Translations under genes and position numbers: made by a program
In this document: positions 26,763 to 35,062 of the stretch, piece by piece
Layout of the letters: each line of letters opens with the position of its first letter
How positions within the stretch are numbered: position 1 is the stretch's first letter
Source of the DNA: ECT2AJA-110-A sp035399845
GTDB taxonomy: Bacteria; Planctomycetota; Phycisphaerae; UBA1845; UTPLA1
NCBI GenBank assembly: GCA_035399845.1
Contig: DAOPJV010000031.1
Span: 1 to 64,000, forward strand
Length of the DNA stretch: 64,000 bases
Direction of reading: 5' to 3'
The notes under the pieces: generated by a model
What the model was told of the DNA's origin: nothing
What the model saw: only the letters and a program-made list of their open reading frames with translations
The model's database searches: none

Positions 26763-28128
26763 GAGTGCTGTCCTCGATCGCCGGAATCGCCCACACGGCG
26801 CCCCCCGCTACGTCTACTATCGTCTTCGACGCCTCGTGAACTGTCGAGGCGTCCTGCGGAAACGTGATTCCGACGACACGTTCGACGCCACCCGCGGGCG
26901 GCGGGGACTCGAATCGCCGAAACAGCACGCCGGCCGACGCCAGCAGTTCGCTGACGCGCGAAGGGTTCGTCGCATCCCTGCGAAACGAAGCATATACGAA
27001 CCACGGGGTCCGAATGTTCGCGCAAACCCGCCGGCGCAGCGGATTTCTGTGCGCCGTTTCGACGATCAACGCCGGTTCCGTCGCGATGGCGACGACGTCG
27101 TTGAGCAGCGCCTGCGCCGTGACGTCCGGTCCGGCCCCCGCGCCGACATACTGCGTGCGCGTTCCGGCGGCGTCGCGGAACGTAACGCTGTTCTCAACCG
27201 AGGCCAGTTTTGCAAAGGCGTGGCCCTCCGCCACCCACGCCGGTCCGACATAGGCCTCCAGCGTGTCGCCCTGGTTTCGGGCGAGGGCGACCTGGCGGAT
27301 GCGACCGGCGAGCCGCCGCGCGTCGGCGACGATCTGCGGGGTGATGGCGTCCACAGCCGTCGTCGCCGGGGCGATCGCCTCGGCCGTTTCCAGACCCAGC
27401 TCGCGCAGAATCAGCCGAAGTTTGTCGGCGGCGTCCAGACCTTTCAGATCTCGTGAGGCGTCCGGCTCGGCGAGCCCGAGGACGACGGCTCGATGCAGCG
27501 CCGCGTCAAAGCTGAGCCCGTCGTTCTCGATCGAGGAGAGAATGAACTGCGACGTCCCGTTGAGGACGCCCGCGAACTCCGCTACGTCACCGGCGACATT
27601 GGGCCGGGCGATCGTCTCCAGGAAGCGAACGCCGGGAATGGCGGCGGCCTCGAAGCGAATCCGGGTTCCCCCCAGCCGGGCCGCCTCGGCAAAGCCGTCG
27701 CCGTGGGCGGCGACGACCTCCTTGTTGGCCGTGACGACGGGAACGCCGGCGGCAAGGAGGCGATTGATCAGGGCGCGCGGCGCGTCGAGACCACCGAGGG
27801 CCTCGATGACGACGTCGTAGCGCTCGGCGAGGAAGAGGTTGGCGTCATCCGTCAGCTGGAGCGATGGCGGAATGTCGCGTCGCGCCTTCTTCGTGTCGCG
27901 CACCAGCGAGCGAACGAGTTCGAGCCGAAGCCCCCGCCCTTCCAGCGCCTTGTTCGCCTTCGTGATCCGCCGGGCGACAGCGCCGCCGACGGTCCCGCAG
28001 CCGAGCAGACCGATGCGGATGACTTGAAGCCGCCGCGACGTCTCGTCGCCGGCGCGGAACGTCGCGTGTTCGGGGTTGGGTTTGTCACTCGGATCCTTCG
28101 TGGGTCTCTCGTCGATGATCTTTACCAT
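26755..28128 (-). CDS. hom: Homoserine dehydrogenase
   Basis: 457 aa. Reduces aspartate semialdehyde to homoserine. NAD(P)-binding IGLLGCGTVGGAVARR follows a roughly 35-residue N-terminal extension; VVTANKEVVA, GVLNGTSQFILSSIE and DLKGLDAADKL are the family's catalytic and substrate-binding blocks. The C-terminal about 90 residues (TPWFVYASFRRD to VVGITFPQDAS) look like an ACT-type regulatory domain. The start ATG has AGGTG upstream. First gene of the SAM-riboswitch operon with an aspartokinase and a Cys/Met PLP enzyme, indicating dedication to methionine. Confidence 0.93.
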   Translation of the reverse strand: MVKIIDERPTKDPSDKPNPEHATFRAGDETSRRLQVIRIGLLGCGTVGGAVARRITKANKALEGRGLRLELVRSLVRDTKKARRDIPPSLQLTDDANLFLAERYDVVIEALGGLDAPRALINRLLAAGVPVVTANKEVVAAHGDGFAEAARLGGTRIRFEAAAIPGVRFLETIARPNVAGDVAEFAGVLNGTSQFILSSIENDGLSFDAALHRAVVLGLAEPDASRDLKGLDAADKLRLILRELGLETAEAIAPATTAVDAITPQIVADARRLAGRIRQVALARNQGDTLEAYVGPAWVAEGHAFAKLASVENSVTFRDAAGTRTQYVGAGAGPDVTAQALLNDVVAIATEPALIVETAHRNPLRRRVCANIRTPWFVYASFRRDATNPSRVSELLASAGVLFRRFESPPPAGGVERVVGITFPQDASTVHEASKTIVDVAGGAVWAIPAIEDSTHG

Positions 28129-28338
28129 GGAACACCTCGTTTCGGTTTGATGCGTGAAGCGGGCGCGCAGCGGTGGCGCGGATCGTCATGACCTCCGATT
28201 CCCGATCGCACCTCACTCGCGAGTGATGCGCGCGGAATCGGCGCGGACATTTCGCAAACGCCATCGCGGACGTGAAACACGCCCGCGCGGCGACTGCGGT
28301 CAATGCGCCGGCTTCACTGGGTTTGAAAAGTGTGAATA
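28129..28338 (-). other. Untranslated leader between the riboswitch terminator and hom
   Basis: 210 nt of leader with no recognised gene or structure. The AGGTG ribosome-binding site of hom is at its 3' end. Confidence 0.5.
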
Positions 28339-28366
28339 GAAAAAAACCTCTACCGATGGGTAGAGG
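28339..28366 (-). terminator. Riboswitch-controlled intrinsic terminator
   Basis: On the minus strand CCTCTACC pairs perfectly with GGTAGAGG (28359-28366 and 28347-28354) around CATC, followed by seven T residues. The left arm plus loop, CTACCCATC, is complementary to GATGGGATAG at the 3' end of the aptamer with one bulged A. It can therefore form an alternative antiterminator, as expected for a SAM-off transcription switch. Confidence 0.92.
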
Positions 28367-28395
28367 TCGTTAATTCGGAGCTTCAAGCCACCGTT

Positions 28396-28492
28396 TTATC
28401 TATCCCATCTGGGCGGGAGTTAGCACCGCGGTGAACGATCACCAGGTTGCTGTAGCGTCATCGGGCCCGATCCCTCGGCTACTCTTGATAAT
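28396..28492 (-). promoter_or_regulatory. SAM-I (S-box) riboswitch aptamer
   Basis: Read on the minus strand: TTATCAAGAGTAGCCGAGGG, ATCGGGCCCGATGACGCTAC, AGCAACC, then a variable P3 with TGATCGTTCACC, then GGTGCTAACTCC, a small P4 (CCCAGATGGG) and GATAA, which closes P1 with TTATC. These are the S-box core blocks in the right order. The invariant words GGGCCCGATGA, CAGCAACC and GTGCTAA are present. It lies between a sigma-70-like promoter and a terminator upstream of hom, so high SAM should stop transcription of hom, the aspartokinase and the PLP enzyme. Confidence 0.95.
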
Positions 28493-28529
28493 GGCGCCTG
28501 AATGTCAAAGAGCAATTCGTACAGGTGTA

Positions 28530-28558
28530 TTAATAGCACACGGGCGATGGCGAGTCAA
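28530..28558 (-). promoter_or_regulatory. Sigma-70-type promoter of the SAM-riboswitch operon
   Basis: On the minus strand TTGACT (28558-28553) and TATTAA (28535-28530) are separated by exactly 17 nt. This is a near-consensus housekeeping promoter placed about 40 nt before the aptamer's first helix. Confidence 0.85.
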
Positions 28559-28601
28559 TAAAGACATACTGTGAATATTCTTCATGCGGTCCCGCCTCGA
28601 T

Positions 28602-29885
28602 TCAGGACGGCACAACCGCCGCGACTCGATCGCCGCCCATCGCCCAGGTGGACGGGTATCGATCGATCTCCGTGATGACGGCGTTCAATCGTGAGACCTG
28701 TTTCCAGACGATGCGAAATGTCTCCCATTGCCCGTCCATCAGGTGGTCATATTCCCAGTACTCGGGCCATTCCGCATACGTTCCCGGCTTCGCGAGCGAG
28801 TTCCTGCGCTGCCGGATATCGTCCGGCGATCCGAGCAGCGCGAGAACCTGTTCGGCCGTCATGTCGCTCGTGACGCGCTGCGTCCGCGCGTGGCGATCGA
28901 TGATGCGCTCCGGCGCCGGCAGGCGTTGACCCTCATAATCCGTGAAGTGATATGTTGCGAATCCCAGCGGCTGCTCGTTCATCCGCCGGAGCGTTTCCTG
29001 CACCAGTTCGCGCAACCGCTGACCCATCAGAACATTCTGCGGCAGCGCGTTCGTGCATGGACTTGCGTGACAGGGGAGTTCCAGCGACTCCAGCGCGCGG
29101 AGCGTGTCCGCCAGCCCATCGATGCGATAAACGCCGAGCAGCCGGATGGCCGCGTGCAGTCGCTCAATCAGTCGCCAATCGTCCTGATTTTCGGGTTTCC
29201 CGTCGGTCAATTCCGAAAATCGTCGGACAGCCATTGGCGTCTGGTGAATCAGGAATTCACGGCAACTGTCGCGTTCGACGGTTCGAATGGCGGCCGCCAG
29301 GTCCGGCGCCGTCTGTTGCTGAAATGTCAACAGCGTCGCGCTGTCGAGGTTGATCACGACGCGATCCCCCCACCAGGCTCGGATGCTGAATCGATGGCAA
29401 CCCTCGAAGTCGAAAAAACAGGGCCACGCGTCGTTCACCCAGAACGATCCCGCCGTCGATTCTTCCAGGTGTTCAGCGGGCCACTCATACATGGGTTCAT
29501 CAAAGGCGCTGGGGACAAGTCGTATGTGGGCGTCTCTGTTGCAGATCAGAACGCGAAGCGCAACCTTCCCCTCTGGATTCACTGCGAAAAGCTGCGGCGC
29601 GAATCCGTGCGTTCTGATCACGCACCAGCCCTGGTCAGACACATACGCCTCGTGCGGTGAGCCTTCCTCCTGCCATCGTTCCCACAACACTTGCCCCGTT
29701 TGCGTGTCATGCAATCGATAGCGGAAACCACTCTGCTCTTGTGCATACTTGTATCCGAACTCACTGTCCGTCGCCGGCGAACCGTCGCGATGAAGGATCG
29801 TCCCGTTGTGCGGCGACCTGGCTTCGAGCAGAAACCGGCCATTGGGGGATACGTCATCAAAGTCGGGATACGACACGGTGCACAT
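28602..29885 (-). CDS. Hypothetical protein with C-terminal SmpA/BamE-like segment
   Basis: 427 aa from the ATG at 29885; the longer frame adds 12 residues. No signal peptide. The N-terminal 190 residues are beta-rich and read like a display or property-comparison domain (DVSPNGRFLLEARSPHNG, SDQGWCVIRTHGFAP, FSIRAWWGDRVVINLDS). The middle is helical (LIERLHAAIRLLGVYRIDGL). Near the C-terminus MTAEQVLALLGSPDDIRQ followed by a beta hairpin with WEYDHLMDG resembles the SmpA/OmlA (BamE-like) motif. I do not recognise the whole family. Single gene, convergent with nothing and upstream of the riboswitch promoter. Confidence 0.65.
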   Translation of the reverse strand: MCTVSYPDFDDVSPNGRFLLEARSPHNGTILHRDGSPATDSEFGYKYAQEQSGFRYRLHDTQTGQVLWERWQEEGSPHEAYVSDQGWCVIRTHGFAPQLFAVNPEGKVALRVLICNRDAHIRLVPSAFDEPMYEWPAEHLEESTAGSFWVNDAWPCFFDFEGCHRFSIRAWWGDRVVINLDSATLLTFQQQTAPDLAAAIRTVERDSCREFLIHQTPMAVRRFSELTDGKPENQDDWRLIERLHAAIRLLGVYRIDGLADTLRALESLELPCHASPCTNALPQNVLMGQRLRELVQETLRRMNEQPLGFATYHFTDYEGQRLPAPERIIDRHARTQRVTSDMTAEQVLALLGSPDDIRQRRNSLAKPGTYAEWPEYWEYDHLMDGQWETFRIVWKQVSRLNAVITEIDRYPSTWAMGGDRVAAVVPS

Positions 29886-30384
29886 GCCCCCGATTCTACG
29901 CAATCCGACCGCCAAAATCACTCGTTGATGACACGCCCCACTCGCAACCGCGCTTCCGGCGGGACGACATAGATACTGTATCTGACAGTTGCATATTCCA
30001 GGGCGACCTGGAATGTCCTTTCAGGAGTCGATCGAATGCGCTGACCTTGACCCACGGCTGTGCGTCGCCCGCATTCGGGGTGGCGTTTCTGATCGGCAAG
30101 GACGCAATCGCGCTCGCATACGGCGCAAGACGCGGCCGGAATCTGAATGTTGCGTCATTCGTACGACACCGGCGATAACGAGGAATTTGCGTCGATTCAC
30201 CCGATACCATCGGCGTTGAAGAGGCCTGAAAGGCCGAACGACGGGAGCCCCGGGCAAGTGACGGTCGCGATGCGACGGGAACGCAGCCCGGGGTCAACGC
30301 CATCCTCCAGACAGCTGAGTCCTGAAGGGACGACCTAATCGCCCCCATCGAAGGCGTCCGACATCTCCTCACGCGAGCACGGAA
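29886..30384. other. Intergenic region rich in inverted repeats, no gene
   Basis: 499 bp without a credible gene. It contains TTCCAGG/CCTGGAA (29996-30002 and 30007-30013) and CCCCGGGC/GCCCGGGG (30248-30255 and 30286-30293). Two related words also occur, CCTGAAAGGCCGAACG at 30224 and CCTGAAGGGACGACCT near 30321. The layout resembles dispersed intergenic repeats seen in Planctomycetes and related phyla, but I cannot prove copies elsewhere. Confidence 0.4.
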
Positions 30385-31257
30385 TCAACGAACGACGCCA
30401 AACCACACGTTGTCGCGCCGAGATGACGTGACAAAGAGACATGACTCATGATCGAGCATGTGAAAGCCCTCCAGTTCGTCTGCGGGCGCAAAATTCTCGA
30501 ACACGTGTCGACCCGCGTCGCGCTCATCGACGATCGCGATCCGCCAGCGACGCCCCTCGATCTGATTCTGAACAAGGACCATTCGATGGCGATCCCGAAG
30601 CCAATGCAGGTTCTGAACCCAGGCGCCGCACCGACACGCGCCGCGCAGCACGCCCGCCTCGCTCGTGCGCTTTGCCGTCGCGAGCCGCATGGGATCGTAG
30701 AAACGAACTGCGTTCGACGCATCGCCGTAATCCGCCGTCGCGATCAGCCACGCGCCATCATGCTGAACGAACTCGGGACGCGTGCCGTTGATCGCCAGAT
30801 CGTCGATCGTCTCGTTCAGCACGGCGTGATCGAGATTGCCGTCAGCGAGCATCTGGTCCCAGTCGACGTGACAGATCACGCCCCGCCCCTTCACGGTATT
30901 CCCGATGAACGCGCCGAAGTCGGGATGAAACGTCAGCCCTGTCGGATGCGGGATGAAGTCCTCGCCGTTGCGCGTCAGTCGGACAACGCGGCCCGTCGGC
31001 GTCAGATCGTTCCCGGTACGCGAACACTCCACAATAACGCCGGTCTCCGCGTCACCGTAGACATAGACATGACGATCGCGGACTTCAACGCCCTGCGCCG
31101 CGCCGACACCTTTGATCGTCTGGCTGCGCACCAACTGGATATCGCGCGGGCAGGCCCGGCTCGCACAGCCCGCCCACGCCAACACGCCACAGAGGCAGAT
31201 CGCCGCAATGTGCGTCGCGCGCCACGGCGTCGCGATGGGTTTACGCCGCCTCGGCAT
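30385..31257 (-). CDS. Putative lipoprotein, unknown function
   Basis: 290 aa. Basic N-terminus, hydrophobic AAICLCGVLAWAGC with a lipobox-like LAWAGC, so probably a lipoprotein. The mature part is beta-rich with repeated readout-like blocks (GVEVRDRHVYVYGDAETG, PTGLTFHPDFGAFIGN, EFVQHDGAWLIATADYG, RMVLVQNQIEGRRW), suggesting a propeller fold. The start overlaps the end of btaA by 17 bp, so it is translationally coupled to the betaine-lipid genes. The link to lipid synthesis is inferred from position only. Confidence 0.6.
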   Translation of the reverse strand: MPRRRKPIATPWRATHIAAICLCGVLAWAGCASRACPRDIQLVRSQTIKGVGAAQGVEVRDRHVYVYGDAETGVIVECSRTGNDLTPTGRVVRLTRNGEDFIPHPTGLTFHPDFGAFIGNTVKGRGVICHVDWDQMLADGNLDHAVLNETIDDLAINGTRPEFVQHDGAWLIATADYGDASNAVRFYDPMRLATAKRTSEAGVLRGACRCGAWVQNLHWLRDRHRMVLVQNQIEGRRWRIAIVDERDAGRHVFENFAPADELEGFHMLDHESCLFVTSSRRDNVWFGVVR

Positions 31258-32401
31258 GCGTCACGGAGAGCACATAGAAGCTGCCATAGGTCGCCGAGCG
31301 ATCGATGGCGAGCAGTTCCTTCGACAGCGCGTCGTGATGATGGACGCGATCGCGGATCGACGACGGCGGATCGAGCTGATAGCTGCCGGAGCGATAGATC
31401 ATCGTCGCGCCGGGCGCCGCGACGCGCAGGGCGCTCTCCATCGTCGCCTGGAACGCCTCGGGGGTCATCCAGTCGAAGATGTCCAGCAGGTTGAACTTGT
31501 TGATCGACGCCGTGGGCAACGTGTCCAGGTAGGGTCCGAGCCAGCCGTTGACCACAGTCACGCGATCGAGCCCGTCACGCAGAACCTCGAAGTTCTCCTC
31601 CAGCAGATAAGGCGGAAGGCCATCGCCGCGAAAGCGCCCCGTGACCGTCTGGCTGAGGAAGTAGTTGTCCGAGATCGGCACGCGCGTCAGCACATGCTCG
31701 ATGCGCTCGCGGACGTAGAGGTACATGTCATGCCGACCATCGACGAGGCGAAACTGCTCGGGATGGACGCCGGCGAGATAGACGAGCGGCTTGAAGGAGA
31801 GAAACGCCCGCGTCGGCGCCCGCCAGAGCTTCGGCGCGATGTGCGCCTCGTACACCTGGCGCTGTTCGTCCAGCGTCTTGCACTCAAACAGCGCTTCGAT
31901 ATACCGCTTGCGAATGCCCAGGATCTTCAGGTAGCTCCGCATGATCCTGCAGAAGAGCCCCATCCTGCCCATGCGATAGAGACCACCGCGAATGGCGCGC
32001 TTCAGATTGCGATCCCAGAACTGCGTCGCCGTTTCCGACAACGTCGGCCGGAGCCGCGTGTACACCTCGCCGAGACGCTCGGGCCGGCGGGCGGCGAAGA
32101 TGTCGAAGAAGGCCGCGTGATCGAGCTTGTCGATGGCGGCGAGCTTCAGCTCCATGACGGCGTTCTGCACCGGGTTACCGTCGATGCAGATCAGACGCTT
32201 CGGGGTCTGCGCCAGAAAGTTCAGCGGGTTGCAGCCGGCCGATGTGATCGAAATAACCGTGTCATCCGACGAAAGCTGAAACGCCCGTCGGTCCATCTCC
32301 GGATCTTCCCAGGACATGTTGAAGACAAGACCTCGAAAGACGAGACGTTCGAGCAGGGAGCCTCGATGCTCCGGCGTCGGCATGTTGATGACTTCATACA
32401 T
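31241..32401 (-). CDS. btaA: S-adenosylmethionine:diacylglycerol 3-amino-3-carboxypropyltransferase (BtaA, DUF3419)
   Basis: 386 aa from the ATG at 32401; a longer frame to 32464 exists but overlaps btaB by 71 bp. BtaA moves the aminocarboxypropyl group of SAM to diacylglycerol, giving diacylglyceryl-homoserine, at the membrane. Typical blocks: LVFRGLVFNMSWEDPEMDRR, ITSAGCNPLNFLA (SAM-binding loop), LICIDGNPVQN, and FNLLDIFDWM with MIYRSGSY in the C-terminal half. The gene follows btaB with an 8-bp overlap, the classic partner. Together they make the phosphorus-free betaine lipid DGTS. Confidence 0.9.
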   Translation of the reverse strand: MYEVINMPTPEHRGSLLERLVFRGLVFNMSWEDPEMDRRAFQLSSDDTVISITSAGCNPLNFLAQTPKRLICIDGNPVQNAVMELKLAAIDKLDHAAFFDIFAARRPERLGEVYTRLRPTLSETATQFWDRNLKRAIRGGLYRMGRMGLFCRIMRSYLKILGIRKRYIEALFECKTLDEQRQVYEAHIAPKLWRAPTRAFLSFKPLVYLAGVHPEQFRLVDGRHDMYLYVRERIEHVLTRVPISDNYFLSQTVTGRFRGDGLPPYLLEENFEVLRDGLDRVTVVNGWLGPYLDTLPTASINKFNLLDIFDWMTPEAFQATMESALRVAAPGATMIYRSGSYQLDPPSSIRDRVHHHDALSKELLAIDRSATYGSFYVLSVTHAEAA

Positions 32402-33146
32402 CGTTCGATCTGACTCCCATCCAGACGGCGTGATGGCCGCCCAACGCGTGTTGAACCGTGACATGCTCGCAGTGCGTTCGCAGCGCCGAATCGACGCCGT
32501 CCAGAATCTTCACATGATTGACGCGCAGGAATCCCCGCATGACCCGCGCCATGGGACCCCACTTTTCGAAGCGGCCGAAATCGAGGACGACGATTCGCCC
32601 ACCCGGCGCAAGATGCGCCGCGGCGCGCTCGAGCGCGAGCCGCCAGTCGGGGATCATCGACAGGCTGTACGCAAAGAAGACGGCGTCGAATTGCCGACCG
32701 AGGTCGAGACGCGTGGCGTCGGCCGCACAGAGGTCGACATTCCGCCAGCCGCGGCGCTCCACGCGTCGCCTCGCTCGCTTCAGCATGTGTTCGGAGAAAT
32801 CCACGCCGACGATGTGGCCATGCGTCGAATCGAGTCGGCGCTGGATCGGACTGAAGTTCAGCCCCGTGCCGCAGCCGATTTCCAGCACACTGGCGTCCGT
32901 CCTCAGCCGCATGGCGTCAACCGCGTTGTTGCGCCCCAGCAGAAGCGTCCAGCGCGTCAGGTCGTAGATCGCGGCCTGGTATTTGTAGAACCGCTGGACC
33001 GGCGCGACGCTATGAGGGGCGGAATTCGCCTCGCGCGTCGTGCCGATCTGATGGGGTATGTCGCTCAACGCCCGCCTCAATGATCGCCGGCGCCGCCATT
33101 CCCCTGGCGCCGCTCCGCGATTCATCGACGCATTTTCTGACAACAT
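32394..33146 (-). CDS. btaB: Diacylglyceryl-homoserine N-methyltransferase (BtaB-like)
   Basis: 250 aa. Class I SAM-dependent methyltransferase with VLEIGCGTGLNFSPI (motif I), IVGVDFSEHMLKRA, VDLCAADATRLDL and AVFFAYSLSMIPDW. The N-terminal VQRFYKYQAAIYDLTRW is characteristic of the BtaB group. Predicted to methylate diacylglyceryl-homoserine three times to DGTS. The immediate overlap with btaA supports this over other methyltransferase roles. The first 40 residues are basic and poorly conserved-looking, so the true start could be internal. Confidence 0.86.
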   Translation of the reverse strand: MLSENASMNRGAAPGEWRRRRSLRRALSDIPHQIGTTREANSAPHSVAPVQRFYKYQAAIYDLTRWTLLLGRNNAVDAMRLRTDASVLEIGCGTGLNFSPIQRRLDSTHGHIVGVDFSEHMLKRARRRVERRGWRNVDLCAADATRLDLGRQFDAVFFAYSLSMIPDWRLALERAAAHLAPGGRIVVLDFGRFEKWGPMARVMRGFLRVNHVKILDGVDSALRTHCEHVTVQHALGGHHAVWMGVRSNDV

Positions 33147-33210
33147 TCCAAAGGGAGTACCCGAAAGTGTGTGAGTTTCCCGCTATGAATTGGGTAAGCC
33201 TTCACGGAAC

Positions 33211-33253
33211 AAAAACAAACACCGGCTGACGGCGGCGTCGCCGTCAGCCGGTG
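33211..33253 (-). terminator. Intrinsic terminator of mscL
   Basis: A 15-bp perfect stem (33220-33234 with 33239-33253) and GCGT loop lie 34 bp past the mscL stop. On the minus strand it is followed by TTTGTTTTTGTTCC. Confidence 0.95.
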
Positions 33254-33286
33254 TAATCAACCTTCAATCGGATTCTCGCGGCGCGA

Positions 33287-33706
33287 TCAGGCCTTCGCCT
33301 TGAGCAGGTCACGAATGTCCGTCAGCAGCTCTTCCTGCGAAGGTCCCTTCGGCGCGTCGGGCTTCTCTTCCTCGAAGCGTCGGCGGGCCGTGTTGATCGC
33401 CTTCACAACGAGGAAGACGGCAAACGCAACGATGGCGAAGTTGATGAGTTCCGTCAGGAAGGCGCCGTACTGCAGAACGACGGCGGGCGTCTCCTTCCCG
33501 GCCTCGTCCACCACTTTCTCCTTCAGCGTGAGGCTGTATTCGCTGAAGTCCATGTTGCCCATCAGCAGGCCCAGCGGCGGCATCATGATCTTGTCGACAA
33601 TCGACTTGACGAGACCGCCGAAGGCGGCGCCGATGATGATACCCACGGCCATGTCGACCATGTTTCCCTTGAACGCAAACTCCCGGAATTCCTTGAGCAT
33701 TCCCAT
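33287..33706 (-). CDS. mscL: Large-conductance mechanosensitive channel
   Basis: 139 aa from the ATG at 33706, which has AGGTGGAG 6 nt upstream; the ATG at 33700 is also possible. MscL opens under membrane tension to release solutes on osmotic downshock. The first helix FREFAFKGNMVDMAVGIIIGAA with the Gly-rich pore-lining segment and the second helix INFAIVAFAVFLVVKAIN are clear, followed by a cytoplasmic Glu/Lys-rich helix ending LLTDIRDLLKA. Length is normal for the family. Own terminator; next to other envelope-stress genes. Confidence 0.95.
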   Translation of the reverse strand: MGMLKEFREFAFKGNMVDMAVGIIIGAAFGGLVKSIVDKIMMPPLGLLMGNMDFSEYSLTLKEKVVDEAGKETPAVVLQYGAFLTELINFAIVAFAVFLVVKAINTARRRFEEEKPDAPKGPSQEELLTDIRDLLKAKA

Positions 33707-33901
33707 CGCCATCTCCACCTGAAAACCAACCTGAGTTCATCCGCGGAAAAGTCCCGCGCGTCCGATCGCGCGGGCTCGAGCCAACCCGACTCGGCGCCGA
33801 CACCCGAAGGGGCCGCCGGCCGGCTGAGCTTACCGATGCGCCGACAGTTTCGCGTATTGTGGAAAACACGGAGATTGGCGGCAGGAAAGGCGCCGCGCAT
33901 G

Positions 33902-33941
33902 AAAAACGACCGCCCCGGAACCTCAGGTTGCGGGGCGGCCG
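33902..33941 (-). terminator. Intrinsic terminator of the small lipoprotein gene
   Basis: A 16-bp imperfect GC-rich stem (33907-33922 with 33926-33941, two mismatches) is followed on the minus strand by TTTTTC. It lies 22 bp after the stop at 33964. Confidence 0.8.
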
Positions 33942-33963
33942 TCCGGGTTGTCACAGCAATCGA

Positions 33964-34419
33964 CTAATCGACCGTGGTCATCACGTCGAAGTCGGTAATC
34001 TGAGCGCTGTGGTCGAACGTGAACGTGATGCGATCGCCACAGTTGAAATCGTCTCCGTCGCGAAGGACGCCGGAACGGGCGTCGGGACCGATGCCGCCGA
34101 TCACCTGCAGATTGGCGTCATCGAGCAACAGCGCCTGGAGATCGTCGCAATCCCTCGAGATCGTCGTCGTCTCGCCGGCCGCCACGCTGAAGGAGATCTC
34201 GGTCCCGAACTGCTCGAGCAGCTCCTCCGTCGTCAGTTGCTGGTCGCCGATGATAATCCGACCTTCGACGGCGAAGTCGCTGTTGTTCACGAATCGAACA
34301 CTCGTCGCGCTCGGCCCCAGGAGCCCGAGCAGCGTATCGAGCGAGCCGCATCCCGTTGCGAGTATCGGCGCCACCAGCGTCATCGCCACAAGCGCCTTTG
34401 TCATCTGTTTTCGTATCAT
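33964..34419 (-). CDS. Small lipoprotein, unknown function
   Basis: 151 aa. Signal peptide with MTLVAPILATGC, lipobox Cys at about residue 24. The mature part is a single beta-rich domain with SVRFVNNSDFAVEGRIIIGD, an acidic amphipathic segment and FNCGDRITFTFDHSAQ; two later cysteines may form a disulfide. No family recognised. Flanked by its own terminator and a small lipoprotein upstream. Confidence 0.7.
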   Translation of the reverse strand: MIRKQMTKALVAMTLVAPILATGCGSLDTLLGLLGPSATSVRFVNNSDFAVEGRIIIGDQQLTTEELLEQFGTEISFSVAAGETTTISRDCDDLQALLLDDANLQVIGGIGPDARSGVLRDGDDFNCGDRITFTFDHSAQITDFDVMTTVD

Positions 34420-34529
34420 GCGTTTCTCCTGCCACCACCCGACGCCGCGGACGCGTCATCGTCGTCGCGCGGAGGTCGGGTGGCTTCGTGTCAGCGTCTC
34501 ATACGCGTCGCGGCGTTGTCCGGTTCATT

Positions 34530-34730
34530 TCAGTCCTTGTCCTTGATTTCCTTCACGACGTCTTCGGCTTCATCGCCGATTTCATCGACGACATCCCGGA
34601 CATCGTCTGACGCGCTGTTGGAGTCACACGAGAGTTCGCAGCCTCCCATCGTGACGGAGAGCATTCCGATCAGACACGTCATGAACGTAACGAGCGACCA
34701 GCGAGCAATGTTTGTTCTGGCGGGATACAT
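34530..34730 (-). CDS. Very small lipoprotein with acidic helical tail
   Basis: 66 aa from the ATG at 34730 (AAAGGAAA upstream; the frame opens 5 codons earlier). Hydrophobic FMTCLIGMLSVTMGGC gives a lipobox-like MGGC. The tail is short and acidic with a heptad-like VRDVVDEIGDEAEDVVKEI helix. It resembles entericidin-like or other tiny envelope lipoproteins in layout only. Neighbours are other stress-type membrane proteins. Confidence 0.6.
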   Translation of the reverse strand: MYPARTNIARWSLVTFMTCLIGMLSVTMGGCELSCDSNSASDDVRDVVDEIGDEAEDVVKEIKDKD

Positions 34731-34805
34731 GGCATTTCCTTTCATTGGAAAATCTGTCAGTTCAATCGACGCCCGAGGCGCCGGGGGGTCTGCGATCGCC
34801 GCGGA

Positions 34806-34955
34806 TCAGATGGGACGCCTGCCCTGGATCACACGAACAAGGACCGCGACCAGCGCGAGGACCAGCAGAATGTGAATGAAGCCCGAAATCGTGTAGGACG
34901 TCACGATGCCCAGAAGCCAGAGGATGATCAGAATGACAGCGATGGTCCACAACAT
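34806..34955 (-). CDS. Lmo0937-family small membrane protein
   Basis: 49 aa from the ATG at 34955, preceded by AGGAGAAAGCT. Two hydrophobic helices (MLWTIAVILIILWLLGIV and HILLVLALVAVLVRVI) joined by TSYTISGF, ending QGRRPI. This is the compact pattern of the lmo0937/DUF5670 family, common near CsbD and DUF1328 stress proteins. Function unknown. Confidence 0.8.
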   Translation of the reverse strand: MLWTIAVILIILWLLGIVTSYTISGFIHILLVLALVAVLVRVIQGRRPI

Positions 34956-35062
34956 AGCTTTCTCCTGTTTGTCTGTCGGGCTGACCGGCGAATAGTGGTC
35001 TCGCGGCGCCACGATCGGATGTTCATTTCCTTATTGATGCCCGGAGAAGTTCGCCGCCTCGA

